From Scylla paramamosain (taxonomy: Eukaryota > Arthropoda > Malacostraca > Decapoda > Portunidae), in assembly GCF_035594125.1 (NCBI RefSeq), contig NC_087161.1, positions 8,313,501-8,377,500 of the forward strand: 64,000 nt of DNA. The letters are read 5' to 3'. Made by a program: the position numbers and the translations under genes. Under the pieces are notes generated by a model, which saw only the letters and a program-made list of their open reading frames with translations, ran no database searches and had not been told where the DNA came from. Below are positions 15,640 to 26,756 of this stretch, piece by piece (positions within the stretch are counted from its first letter, which is position 1; every line of letters starts with the position of its first letter).

Positions 15640-18387
15640 GGGAGAAGTCATGTTAGCGGGAAAGTTAGCTCATGAGGGTGGAAATGCAGAAGCAGGCAGG
15701 GAGTTCCAGAGTTTACCATAGAAAGGGATGAATGATTGAGAATACAGGTTAACTCTTGCATTAGAGAGGCAGACAGGATAGGGGTGAGAGAAAGAAAAAG
15801 GTCTTGTGCAGTGAGGCTGTGGGAGGAGGGAAGGCATGCAGTTATCAAGATCAGAAGAGCAGTTAGCATGAAAATAGCAGTAGAAGACAGCAAGAGATGC
15901 AACACTGTGGCGATGAGAAAGAGACTGAAGACGGTCAACTAGAGGAGAGAAGTTCATGAGACAAAAAAGCTTTTCATTCCACCCTGTTTAGAACAGCAGT
16001 ATGAGTGGAACCCCTCCAGAAATGGGAAGCATACTCCATACATGGACGGATAAGGCCCCTGTACAGAGTAAGCAGCTTCAAGGGTGGGAAAAACTGGCGA
16101 AGATGTCTCAGAATACCTAACTTCGTAGAAGCTGTTTTAGCTATAGATGATATGTTAAGTTTCCAGTTTAGATTATAAGTAAAAGACAGGACAGTGTAGA
16201 AGAGGGGGACAGTTGAGTATCATTGCAGAAGAGGGGATAGTTGTCTGGAAGGTTGTATTGAACTGATAGATGGAGGAATTGAGTTTTTGAGGCATTGAAC
16301 AATATTAAGTTTGCTCTGCCCCAATCAGAAATTTTAGAGAGATCAGAAGTCAGGCATTCTGTGGCTTCCCTGTGTGAACCATTTACTTCCTGAAGAGTTG
16401 GATGTCTACAAAAAGGTGTGGAAAAGTGAAGGGTGGTATCATCAACTTAGGACTGGATAGGCCAAAAAGTTTGGTTTAGAAGATCATTGATGAATAATAG
16501 GAAGAGAGTGGGTGACAGGACAGAACCCTGAGGAACACCACTGTTAGTAGATTTAGGAGAAGAACAGTGACTGTCTACCACAGCAGCACAAGAACAGTCA
16601 GAAAGGAAACTTGAAATTAAGTTACAAAGAAGGATAGGAGCTGTAGGAGGGTAGTTTGGAAATCAAAGCTTTGTGCCAGACTCTATCGAAAGCTTTTGAT
16701 CTGTCCAAGGCAATAGCAAAAATTTCACCAAAATCTCTAAAAGAGAATGACCAAGACTCAGTAAGGAAAACCAGAAGATCAGTAGAGTGGCCTTGATGGA
16801 ACCCATACTTGCAATCAGTTTGCAAAGTGATAGATGTTTAAGAATCTTCTTGTTGAGAATAGATTAAAAAACTTTAAGATAGGTAGGAAATGAAAGCAGT
16901 GGGACCGTAGTTTGAGGAATTAGAACAGTCACCCTTTTTAGGAAAAGGCTGAATGTAGGCAAACTTTTAGCAAGAAGGATAGCTAGATGTTGACAGACAG
17001 TTGAAAGAGTTTGACTAGACAAGGTGCACAGAGGTGCAGTTTTGAAGAACAATATGAGGGACCCCATCAGGTCCATAACCCTTCCAAGGGTTTAGGCCAG
17101 CAAGGGCATGGAAAACATCACAGTGAAGAATTTTAATAGGTAGCATGAAATAGCCAGAAGGTGGAGGTGAAGGAGGAACAACCCCTTAATCATCCAAGGT
17201 AGAGTTTTTAGCAAAGGTTTGAGTAAAGTTCAGCTTTAGAGAAAGATGTAATAACAGTGGTGCCATCTGCCTGAAATAAAGGAGGGAAAGAAGAAGCAAA
17301 GTTATTGGAGATGTTTTTGGCTAGGTGCCAGAAGTCACAAGGGAAGTTAGATCTCAGATTCTGGTGATGGAAGGCACAAGTACCTTCTATGTGCCACCTC
17401 TCTATCATGTATAGCATGAGAACAGGGTGTGTTAAACCAAGGTTTGGAAGGTTTAGGGTTGAGAAAAAAGAGCCTCCATACCAGACACTATCACCTCTGT
17501 TATGCACTTGCCACACAGAGATGAGTCTCTAACATGGAAGCAGTAGTCATTTCAAGGAAAGTCGGCAAAATACCTCCTCAGGTCCTCCTAACTAACAGAG
17601 ACAAAATGCCAAAGGCACCTCCATTTAGGGGAATCCTGAGGAGGGATTGGAATGACAGAACAAGATTAAAGATTAAAGCAGGATTAAAGGTTAGGAAAAG
17701 GTCAAGAATGTTGGGTGTATCTCCAAGATGGTCAGGAATATAAGTAGGGTGTTGCACTAATTTCTCTAGGTCGTGAAGGATAGGAAAGTTAAAGGCTAGT
17801 TCACCAGGATGGTCAGTGAAGGGAGAGGAAAGCCAAAGCTGGTGGTGAACATTGAAGTCTCCAAGAATGGAGATCTCTGCAAAAGGGAAGAGAGAATGTG
17901 CTCCACTTTGGAAGTTAAGTAGTCAAATAATCTCTTATAGTCAGAGGAGTTAGGTGAGAGGTATACAGCACAGATAAATTTAGTTTGAGAGACTCTGTAG
18001 TCGTAGCCAGATGGTGGAAAATTTGGAAGACTCAAGAGCATGGGCATGAGAGCAGATTAAGTCGTTGTGCACATAGACACAACATCCAGCTTTGGATTGA
18101 AAATGAGGATAGAGAAAGTAGGAGGGAACAGAAAAGGGGCTACTGTCAGTTGCTTCAGTCACAAGTGTTTCATTGAGTAAAAGAGGATGAGGTTTAGCAG
18201 AGGAGAGGTGGTGTTCTACTGACTGAAAATCAGATCTAAGACTGCAAATGTTGCAGAAGTTAATGAAGAAAAAATTTACGGGGGTGTCAAGACACTTAGA
18301 GTTGATACCAGAAGAGCAGTCTGACCTGGAGATGTTTTTGGTCCCCTCCCCAGATGGGGACTCCAAGGCTGGTGAAGGAGTCACCAT
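15640..18387 (-). pseudogene. ORF2 of copy C: endonuclease-reverse transcriptase, disabled
   Basis: The ATG at 18387-18385 opens MVTPSPALESPSGEG. The endonuclease reads well to about 17980 (FFFINFCNICSLRSDFQSVE; LLNETLVTEATDSS), then shifts frame, with [19 protein letters not shown] near 17940. Reverse transcriptase fingers and palm are at about 17070-16620 (FDRVWHKALISKLPSYS near 16660, YGFHQGHSTDLLVF near 16800). The catalytic YADD position near 16445 reads stop-V-D-D. The thumb and C-terminus follow at 15960-15650. Many frame changes are present. Dead copy. Confidence 0.82.
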
Positions 18388-18512
18388 GATAATTTTGCAT
18401 TTTGAGTGAAGGGTGTGTGTAATTAGGTGCTTGTAGTTTTGTGTGAAGGAAGAGTTGTCTTTAGAGGGCAGGCTGTGACTGCCCCCTTGTGTTGTGAGAC
18501 AGAAAGGGAAAT
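15640..18512 (-). mobile_element. Jockey-like non-LTR retrotransposon, copy C
   Basis: Reverse-strand copy of the same family as A, B, G, K and L. Its 5' end, about 18512, falls within the 5' UTR (TTGTGTTGTGAGACAGAAAGG, also in copy A near 2060), so roughly 130 bp of 5' UTR is missing. At the other end, near 15660, the usual SYDLNSFKREVSRHL is replaced by HELTFPLT. The poly-A and the 3' UTR are therefore missing or diverged. It appears to lie inside an older LINE. Confidence 0.85.
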
Positions 18513-19240
18513 ATATTGTATGCAATAAAACTTATGGAAGAGTGGAACCTGACATTGCTTAATGTTGATGAGAAATGTGAAGGTATAACAAGAGGACATA
18601 GAAAAAAGAGTGTGATTGATTTTGTTTTAGTAAATAAGGACTGTATTAATATTTTGATAGTAATGCTTATTCATGAAAATAAAACCATATTTGACCAACA
18701 AGAACACTGACAGCAGGTTGAAATAACTGAATATCATAATGGGAAGTGGGAAGTGTTGAAGTAGAAATATATGAAATATATAGAAAAAAATATAGCAAGA
18801 ATATCAGAAGCAAATACTGAAATGATAAATATGGAGAACTTTATGGAAGAGGCAACAGGTAAATACTATACTTGGAAAAAGGAATTTATGATAAGAATGG
18901 TGAGAAACTTTAAGACAACTGTGTGGAAATAAACTCTTTTTTTACAAATATTTATTAGAAGCATTCAAACAATATTAGTACAGTGTGGAATGATAAACTA
19001 AAAAAGAGAATATGAACATGAAATGATGAATGCAACAGAACCAAAAATTAATATTAGTGAAGTATGATGGATCAAAAGAATTAATCTTTTTGAAGGTCTT
19101 AGAATATTTCAGCAGGATTAGAGGAGAGAGATTACAATTGCTGGATAGTAAAATGAGATGGGTGCATTAGACGCATGGTAATATTACATACTTTTTTCAA
19201 GGAAGAAAAGTGTGTCTAGTGCTCCAGCAAATACAGTAAG
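18513..19240 (+). mobile_element. Right part of old LINE P: endonuclease C-terminus
   Basis: The 18516-18710 frame reads LLNVDEKCEGITRGHRKKS, then VIDFVLVNKD. This resembles the C-terminal part of a LINE endonuclease, where a WTR...SVIDYVLVN block precedes the terminal SDH. Degenerate lysine- and glutamate-rich sequence follows to about 19240, like the linker before a reverse transcriptase. Taken with 15170-15639, this suggests an endonuclease split by copy C. The final H of the endonuclease is not clear. Confidence 0.5.
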
Positions 19241-19959
19241 TTTAGTTCCCTTTCATTTTACAGTGTACTGTATTTTTTTAAATTAAATTATGTACAATAC
19301 ATACAAAAATAGTTTCTCATTGTGTTAAAAGTGAATTTTAAATGTATTTAAAAAGCGTGAGACTTACATTTTGTGGTTTAAACTATAAACATAGGTATTT
19401 CTAATCCTTTTGGTTTTCTTGGATTTGTGATTTTTGCTATTTGCAGGAGGCTTTGGAATTTAACTCCAGCAAGTAGCAGGGGAACAATGTATGCCAACTC
19501 GGCTTGGGACCGAGTGCATGCACTTGTGCTCAGTTACACAATATCATGTACTTATACTTGTACTCATACTTGGGTTTAATACTTCCTTGGTACTTGTATT
19601 TGTCTCAAAATACTTGACGATTTTATGAGTGCTTTAGAGTGTAGCCAACAAAATTCAGTGTAGGGTCGTGTTTGACCTATAGTGGAGATAATATCAGGGT
19701 GACAGAAATCCTTTGTGAATCCAAGTGACCTGGGTTGGTGCCAGTGAGGTCATATTAGGTGCAGCTGTCACAATTTCTACTCCCGTTAATCTGTTAGCAC
19801 CCTGATATTGTTATGACCCAATGTTCAGCCCCCTTCAGAGCTGCCACTACACTCAGGTCAGCTTTCCCTAAACTAGCTCCTTCTGGTCTAGGGCAGACAT
19901 AAATACAATAAATTCAGGCCCTTCCTGGTTATTCCAAGCTATCAAAACTGAGATCGCCA
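19241..19959. other. No gene seen
   Basis: AT-rich at first, then more balanced composition from 19620. The last part (about 19640-19960) may be internal sequence of the LTR element described next, but I cannot show it. Confidence 0.35.
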
Positions 19960-20770
19960 TTTGGTTTAACCCAGTGACTGAGAAGGGAGTACTATTAACC
20001 TAATGGCAAACAGTTTATTTACAGACTCCCAGAGTACGGACAAAAACCACCTGTATACGGTAAAACCTGGGGAGAGAGGAGATAGCTGCCAATTAGCAAT
20101 CACAATATTCTCTGGTTTCAAGGTTCCTTACAGTGAGTTCTGAACATCAGTAGCAAATAACGGTACAAAACACTAATGAGATAGATATACAACAACCAAT
20201 CTGACTAGAGATGGTCAAAGAATCACTTCCAAACTCCCAACAAGACATTGGTCACAGGTAACAGAGATGGTAAGACTCTGTAATCCACCACAATTCAACT
20301 AGCACAGCACTCAACCAAACCTCTGACTGGTGCTTATCCTACCTAGCACAACAGAGGTGTACTGTTGCTAACATTCCACAGGTAATTACTAGTAATAGCC
20401 CTCTAAATATGTTCCCCTGACCCTGCATGCCAGCTCTCCATCATCCAGCAAGCTGCATACATCCTATTGCAACAATCACTGTGGCTCAACTGAAGCAACT
20501 GCATGCTCAGAAGTGGCAGTTGTCACAAGACAAAAGGGAGGGGGTGGAATGGGGAAAGGACAGGGAGGTGGCAGCCAACCAGTACATTCCCACATGCAGA
20601 CACAAACCCACCCCAAGGAGACTACAACATTGCAGAAGTTATTATGGGCTAATTACAGGGGCTGGATGGAATTTTATAAGAGAGGTCAACTCTTCTATTA
20701 TATTATGTATTGAAATCAACTTGAGGGAGCAAAGAGAAGTTGGCAAAATTAAAATGGGAAGAAGACTATG
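19960..20770 (-). mobile_element. Probable LTR of a Gypsy-type retrotransposon (partial or solo)
   Basis: Read on the minus strand, the stretch has the order expected of an LTR. A TATA box (CTTATAAAATTCC, about 20668-20680) is followed some 660 bp later by an AATAAA signal (minus strand of 20014-20019). About 60 bp on comes AAATGGCGATCTC, which resembles a TGGCGA-type primer binding site. No gag, pol or second LTR is recognisable nearby. The call rests on signal order only, so confidence is low. Confidence 0.35.
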
Positions 20771-21186
20771 TGTGAGCATGGGTTTTTAAAGTAAACTGTG
20801 GAGTGTGGGCAGGCATTTATTGTGCATCAGCCATCTTCTGTCTTTCTTGTGCCCTCTCTCCTCCTCTCTAATGTGCCACTACTAACAATATAGATATATG
20901 GAGTGAGAAACAAGTGTCAAATGCTACCTGGATTGGCAGGTTGCATCACTGAGAAGCACAGAGAGATCCAACCCCATCAAGAGCAATTCCCTCCAAACTT
21001 CCCATGCTTAGTCTCACATTCAGTGCAATCAAGAAATCTTTAACCTTTATGGCTGTTGTTAGCCTGTTGAAAAGAGGCTGGGCAATAGCATGTTAACAAG
21101 TATTTAAGAGCTTTGCTATCTGTATTATAGTGATATATACTATGATACACACACACACACACACTCCCATGAGGCAAAATAAGTGG
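20771..21186. other. No gene; short (CA)n at 21146-21164
   Basis: Unique-looking sequence ending in nine or ten CA units shortly upstream of LINE copy D. No coding motif seen. Confidence 0.4.
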
Positions 21187-21229
21187 TAAAATTAACATAA
21201 ATTTGAAGAATCACTACAGAAAATAATAG

Positions 21230-21725
21230 AACAACAAGAAAATGAAAAACAAAACCTAAGACAAAAAGTGGTAAATGTTATTAAAGAAGAAAAAAGTTCA
21301 TGAGAGACACTGTAGGAAATACAAACAAGTAATTGTATTTTTAAGGAAGAGAAAATAGTAAGCAGAATTCAAAGAGATGAAAAGGAAAAAAAATGTTGAA
21401 TAAGTTACTGAAGAAAGTAACAGGTAAAGACAGCCAGGTAGTAAAGCAAGTGGAAGAGTTCCATAGAATCAGGAAATATGAAGAAAAAATAAGACCCATA
21501 AGAATAAGGTTTGCAACACAGGTACAAGCAGAAGTAATTAATAGATCTTGGAGGCTGTCTTGGAGATGAAGAATATAAGAATGTATGGATAAACAGGGAT
21601 ATGGATGAGACTGAAAGGTTGAAGCAAAAGGAGCGGGTAAATGAGGCTACACAAAAAAACAAACATTGAACAGAAGAGAAGAAGTTTTTCTGGAGAGTAA
21701 GAGATATGAGAATAAAGAATGGTAT
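21230..21725 (+). pseudogene. ORF1 remnant of copy D (coiled-coil and RRM-like type)
   Basis: Lysine- and glutamate-rich start (about 21190-21400), then a broken block containing GDEEYKNVWINRDMDETERL at about 21565-21625. The same block is found in the ORF1 of copy I (GTWIKRDMNEEERSK) and copy H. In L1-type ORF1 proteins a similar motif closes an RRM-like RNA-binding fold. The likely role is binding the element RNA. Multiple stops make it a pseudogene. Confidence 0.6.
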
Positions 21726-21744
21726 ATCACACATTGTGTTATAC

Positions 21745-24345
21745 TAATGTAAATGGATTAATATGAACTAAAATGGGATCAAATGAGTTGTTAAGCACAA
21801 CTGCACCAGATGATGTTGCATTATGTGAGACAAAATGGAAAAAAATGAATGGGGAACTCCTGACATTGATGATGATAAATATGATTTATGGATGAAAAAT
21901 AGAAGAGACAAGGGATGAGGTGGAGTTACAATTCTGACTAAAAAATGTGTCAAAGTGGAGAAGGTAATAAAAAGTGAAGACAGTTTTGAAATTCTAGAAT
22001 ACAAGTGATGATTAGGAGTGGAAATAGAAGGATAATGAATTATGTAGGAGTGTATGTGCCACCTATGACCAATGCTTGGCGAAAAGAAGAGCATGAAGAG
22101 ATGTTGGTAGATGTGCTAAAAGGTCTTGAAAAGATTGTGATGGAAAGTAGTGATATAGTTACTGTTGATGATTTTAATTGTAGGGAGATAAATTGGGAGA
22201 CACTGACAACTACTGGAAGTGAGAGCTCATGGAGTAATAGACTATTGAACTGAGCAGTAGAAAACTTGATGACTCAATGGGTTGATTGTGATACCAGATT
22301 TAGTGAAAGAGATAAACCATCAAGACTTGATTTAGTGTTTACCAAGGACATGGAAATTATTGAAACTATACACTATGATACCCTTCTAGGCAAGTGATCA
22401 TGTGTTGATGGAATTTAATTTGAAAAATGAAAATGTAATCATTGATGGAATTTATAAGGTAAGATTTAGAAATAGTAAAGCTGACTTTGAAAAATTAAGA
22501 AAGTACTTTGTTGCCATGGACTGGAAAGACTTTGAAGATACAGAAGATGTTCAGGAAAAATGGGATGAATTTATAAGGATATATAATTCTGCTGTGGAGA
22601 AATTTGTACCTAAAGGGGGAGTGAGATAAAGAAAGGGTAAAGAATGTTTCAATACAAAATGCAATGAGGCTAGAAATTGTAAATCAAATGCTTGGAATAG
22701 ATGGAAGAAGAGGAAAACTGAGAGCAGATGGGAGGAATATATTGATACTAGAAACAAGTACATTGAGATAATAAGAATGGAGAGAAGAAACTATGAAAGC
22801 AATATAATAGATAAGTGTATAAATGAACCTAAACTATTCTTTAGACATATTAATGGGAAGATGAAGAAGAAGGAAGGTGTATCAAGATTGAAAGTTGAAG
22901 GAAAAATCTATGATAATGCACAGGACATGGCAGAGGTTATGAATAATAGTTTCAGATTGGTATTTACTGTGGAAGGGGAGTTTGATGCTGGAAGCAATAA
23001 GCTGGTGAGGAATATACTAAGTACAGTCCCAGTTAGTTATGAAGAAATACTTTAGATGATGGAAGAAATTGAAGTAAATAAAGCAACTGGTCCAGATGGA
23101 GTATCAAACTGGATACTGAAGGAATGTAGAGAACAACTGGCTGATAAAATTCACAGTCTAGTGGTGACATCACTATCTCAGGGAAGAGTACTGAAAGATT
23201 GGAAGAGAGCAAATATTACGCCAATATACAAACAAGGAAATAAGGAAAATCCACTAGATTATAGACCAGTGTCCTTGACTAGTGTTGTAGGAAAATTATG
23301 TGAAAGAACAATAAAGGAAAGATGGATGGAACACTTCGAAAGAAATAAAGTTTTAGTAAATTGTCAATTTGGATTTAGCAGGGGAAGATCATACTCAATG
23401 AACTTATTGTCCTTTTATTCAAAGGTAGTTGATACTGTGCAGGAGAGAGAGATGGATGGGTGAATGATGTCTATTTATACTTGAAGAAGGCATTTGACAA
23501 AGTACCACACCAAAGATTGCTATGGACGATAAAAAAAAATATGGAAAAATTGGAGGAAGACTGCTGGAGTGGATGGAGGATTATCTGGAAGATAGAGAGA
23601 TGAGAACTGTAATACAAGACCAAAATTCATCTTGGCTGAAAGTAACTAGTGGTGTCCCACAGGGGTCAGTATTGAGCCAGATAATGTTTTTAATATATAT
23701 AAATGACATAAATGAAAAAATAGATACTTATATGAACTCATTTGCAGATGATGCTAAGCTGATGAGAAGGGTAGAAAATGTAAATGACTGTATGGTACTG
23801 CAAGATGATTTAAGTAAGATAAATAGATGGAGTAAATCTTGGCAAATGGAATTCAATTTAAGTAAATGGAGTTTGGTAAGAGTAAGAAAAGAATATAATA
23901 TCATTATAAGATGGAAGGTGTGAAGTTAAAGAAGTCAAAAGAAGTGGATTTGGGAGTAACAGTTACTGAAAATTTGACTCCGGACACACACATTAAAATT
24001 AGAAAGAGTACAAAGTGCAGTCACTTAGATGGTTCCAGAGTTAAGTAAATCAACTTATGAAGAGAGATTAAGAATGCTGGAAATTCCTATCCTTGAAAAC
24101 TAGGAGAGAGAGAGAGAGAGATTTAATAAACATCTATAGAATGATAAATGGTAAGAGGAAAATGTGGACAAAGAAAGGTTTTATAAATTTAGACACACAG
24201 AGTACAAGGGGACACAATAAGAAGTTGAAGAAAGTTAACTGTAGAAGAGACATTAAGAAGTATAGTTTTCCTCACAGAAGTGTGAACAAATGGAATGAAC
24301 TTAGTGAAGATGTAAATGCTGAAACTATCAGTGCTTTTTAAGACC
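21745..24345 (+). pseudogene. ORF2 of copy D: endonuclease-reverse transcriptase with intact FADD box
   Basis: Endonuclease: YTNVNGL near 21750; a block near 21825 reading ALCETKW, with the conserved glutamate; VGVYVPP near 22044; DDFNCREINWE near 22167; SRLDLVFTKD near 22323 and a GKSDHVLMEF block near 22389, offset by a frame change. Linker 22400-23055. Reverse transcriptase: NKATGPDGVSNWILKEC at 23076, NPLDYRPVSLTSVVGK at 23248, FGFSRGRSYSMNLLSFYSK at 23368, KKAFDKVPHQRLLW at 23485, GVPQGSVLSQIMFLIYINDI at 23652, FADD at 23741-23752. The C-terminal part ends near 24345 (YSFPHRSVNKWNELSED). Frame changes near 23041, 23463 and 23923 inactivate it, although every core motif is recognisable. 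Confidence 0.85.
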
Positions 24346-24430
24346 AAACTAGATAGATATAGAGACGGGATACTGTGAGATTACTTCCCTCCCGTAAACC
24401 ACAACTAGGTAAATGCAACCATGTAAATAC

Positions 24431-24670
24431 ACACACACAAGAAACTTAATCTTTCAAAATGGTATACACATCACACAACACTTGTAGTAACAGTGTTAAC
24501 TTTATTTGTCCTTAGTTTAGAACAGTACTTTTTAGGAATAGTGTATTTTGCTCCAGACCTCATATTTGGAATTCTCTGCATGTAGAAATAAAGGACCTTG
24601 TGAACATTGGCAATTTGTCTTGATTTAAAAAATCAATAAAAACATATATTTATGTTTCAAAATAATCAAG
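24431..24670. other. Short spacer, nothing seen
   Basis: About 240 bp of AT-rich DNA after the CA tail of copy D. Confidence 0.4.
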
Positions 24671-25274
24671 TACAGCAAACCCTCGCCATACTGGACTAAT
24701 TAGGGTGAAGCCACTGATGTTAAAGGGGAAAATCTGATAAAAGCAGTGGTGGGTAGGTCAGGAGCACCAGAACCTCTAACCCCCCCCCCTCCCATACCCT
24801 CCTCTCCCTTCCCTCTTTCCATCCATCCCACTCTCTCTCTCTCTCACATTGGATGTAATTTATACAGCATATACTTTGTTTTGGTATATTTCAGTATGTC
24901 ATGAAGCATACCTCTCTTAAGCCCACCTTCTCCATGAGCTGCATCCTGCTCATGCCCTCCTCCCCATGAGCAATAACCTCCATCTTCTGTGCCATGGAAA
25001 GGATTTTATGCCTAGCAGTGTGAGTGGGAGAGGGGGAAGATGCCATCTTCATCAAAGGGGGGTGAGTGGTCAGGAGCGCCACAATCTCTAATAACATCTG
25101 CCAGTGCGAGACTCAGGCAGAAGCAGTGTGTGGGTGCCAGGGTTGTACTGCTGGCCAGCCCAAATTATTATACAACAATATGAAAATTATGACATTTTTT
25201 TCTATACATTATGGCATAGTGTATGGTAGACAATGTATAGCAGATGGCAGACAAACATCAAATTATGACTGAAA
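24671..25274 (-). mobile_element. Internally deleted Tigger/pogo-type DNA transposon
   Basis: The left edge carries a Tigger-like end (TACAGCAAACCCTCGCCATA, 24673 onward). A minus-strand fragment of the transposase DNA-binding domain is present at 25047-24891. Nearly all the catalytic region is missing, so this is a deletion derivative. I could not identify the matching right end; a TA-flanked element abuts at 25275. A related word (GTCAGGAGCGCCAC / GTCAGGAGCACCAG) occurs at both 25069 and 24758 as a direct repeat. Confidence 0.5.
24891..25047 (-). pseudogene. Tigger-type transposase N-terminal helix-turn-helix fragment
   Basis: The frame reads KMASSPSPTHTARHKILSMA, then QKMEVIAHGEEGMSRMQLME and KVGL. 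A basic start followed by a K-x-E-I/V-I-x-x-G-E-E-G-x-S-x-x-x-L-x-x-x-x-G-L pattern is typical of the psq/CENP-B-N helix-turn-helix that opens Tigger and related pogo-family transposases. In the active enzyme this domain binds the terminal repeats. The frame diverges and ends soon after, so only the DNA-binding segment survives. Confidence 0.55.
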
Positions 25275-25276
25275 TA

Positions 25277-25747
25277 CAGTAAAATCCATCTTATCCAGCA
25301 TCAACGGGACCGCTGACATGCTGGATACTTGAATATTGCCGGATACTTGAATAGAAGTGAAATTATGTCCACAATCACCACCCTACACTCACACATCTTA
25401 CCATAACAAAGATCAGCTGATCTTAATCAGCAGCTGATCTGATCAGCTGCTTAAGTGTAAGCACAACACGCTTCCTCTTTTCTACAACTTTAGGCATGAC
25501 GAAGGTGTCAGGCGATAAACAGTGCACACACGGGACTGAGTCACTGAGTAAACACAGTGCAGTGGGCCACGGGTGGTGCGAAGCAGTGCACTTTGGTGGC
25601 GAGGGGACAAAGTATGCCTCGTGCGGGAATTTTAATTGATTTTATGAGTACACATTGATTTTTTATTGATTTTAAGACTCGGGGAAAAATGTGCCGGATA
25701 CTTGAAGCTGCCGGATACTCGAATGCCGGATGAGAGGGATTTTACTG
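25277..25747. mobile_element. 471-bp TA-flanked MITE with Tigger-type ends
   Basis: Flanked by TA at 25275-25276 and 25748-25749. The left end is CAGTAAAATCCATCTTATCC. The right end read inward is CAGTAAAATCCCTCTCATCC, continuing into GGCAT. Subterminal words such as GCCGGATACTTGAA recur near both ends. A TA duplication with CAGTAAAAYCC ends is characteristic of the pogo/Tigger branch of Tc1/mariner. There is no transposase, so it is non-autonomous. It lies just before the first recognisable part of LINE copy E. Confidence 0.8.
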
Positions 25748-26502
25748 TAACTATCTCAGCAAAGGCAAGGAATAGCTTCAGTGCTTATTATACAAATTGT
25801 AAAAGAATTTTGAATAAAATAAACTTACTTAGAGGAATGGCATGTGTAGAGAACCTTCATATCATTGCTTTAACAGAAACTTGGTTAGATATGTCAGGAA
25901 AAGTATTTAATCCAGAGGTTAAGTTAAGTGGTTTTACACTATTCTATAAAGACAGGGAAAACAGGACAGGAGGAGGTGTCATGCTGTACACAGGGATTAA
26001 CAGTAGAATTAAAAAAGATAGCAAAACAGTGTCGATATGGGTAGATATTAAGGATCACAGTCAGTAGTACTGGGATTAGTGTACAGGCCACGGAATAGTA
26101 CAAATTAACACCTCACTATGGTAAGAAATAAATAGAGCAGGCAGGCACAGTCAGGTATGTGTGGCAGATTCTAATTTTAGGAATATCGACTGGAGCCTGA
26201 TGGTGGGTAACAGTGAAGCAGAGGAATTTCTTAGGGTAATTCAGGATAATTTTGTAAGTAATCTTGGAACCCACTGGGGGAATAATATTCTAGATTTAAT
26301 TTTAACTAACAGGGAGGAAATAGTCACACAGATAGAGGTTGGAGGACAGCCAGAAAACAGTGACCATTGTGAAATTAGATACAAATTAAAATGGGAAGAA
26401 ACTTTAAGAAGCAAAAACACTAGTAAAATATCTGACTTTAGGAGAGCAGACTTTGAGGGATTAAAAAGGTACCTCCAAGGAGTTGACTGGCAACAGATGC
26501 AG

Positions 26503-26756
26503 GGGGAGGTAAGGTCCAGGAATGAGTTGAGAGAGATAAGGCAGGGTGAGGGAGATGAGGTGAGGTGCGAGGGTGAAGGGCAAGAGGATGGGAGAAGTGT
26601 TCAGAAGGGTTGGAGGAGTGAGTGAGGGGGAGATATGTGTGAGTATATTGGAGGTTGGGTTACATCATGCTGAGATGGGCAAGGTGAGATCGAGGTGAGT
26701 AGAAGATGGAGTGGAGAGAATGGATGGGGCTGAGATAAGAAGATTAGGGGAAGTAA
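26503..26756. repeat. Purine-rich insert in copy E with 10-bp direct repeats
   Basis: GGGGAGGTAA at 26503-26512 and GGGGAAGTAA at 26747-26756 bracket about 234 bp that is rich in G and A on the plus strand. Removing one repeat plus the insert would join MQGE directly to VNIDKLYKYFNDKL, the continuation expected for the LINE protein. The insert has no recognised identity. The flanking repeat is compatible with a target-site duplication. Confidence 0.55.

Larger units (their letters stand above)
21187..24430 (+). mobile_element. CR1-like LINE, copy D, with ORF1 and ORF2
   Basis: Plus-strand two-ORF LINE: ORF1 remnant at about 21230-21725, endonuclease from about 21745, reverse transcriptase at 23056-23923, C-terminal region to 24345. 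The 3' UTR ends ACAACTAGGTAAATGCAACC and then ATGTAAATACACACACAC. The terminal words are the same as in copies F, F2 and I and in the 11361 fragment. CR1-like is my reading of the reverse transcriptase (GVPQGSVLxPIMFLIYINDI, FADD box). Confidence 0.88.

Noticed and set aside
26509..26747. GT...AG segment looking like an intron in LINE E
   Set aside because: Joining at these GT/AG sites gives an immediate stop (GGG AAG TAA). The direct repeats GGGGAGGTAA / GGGGAAGTAA explain the boundaries better.
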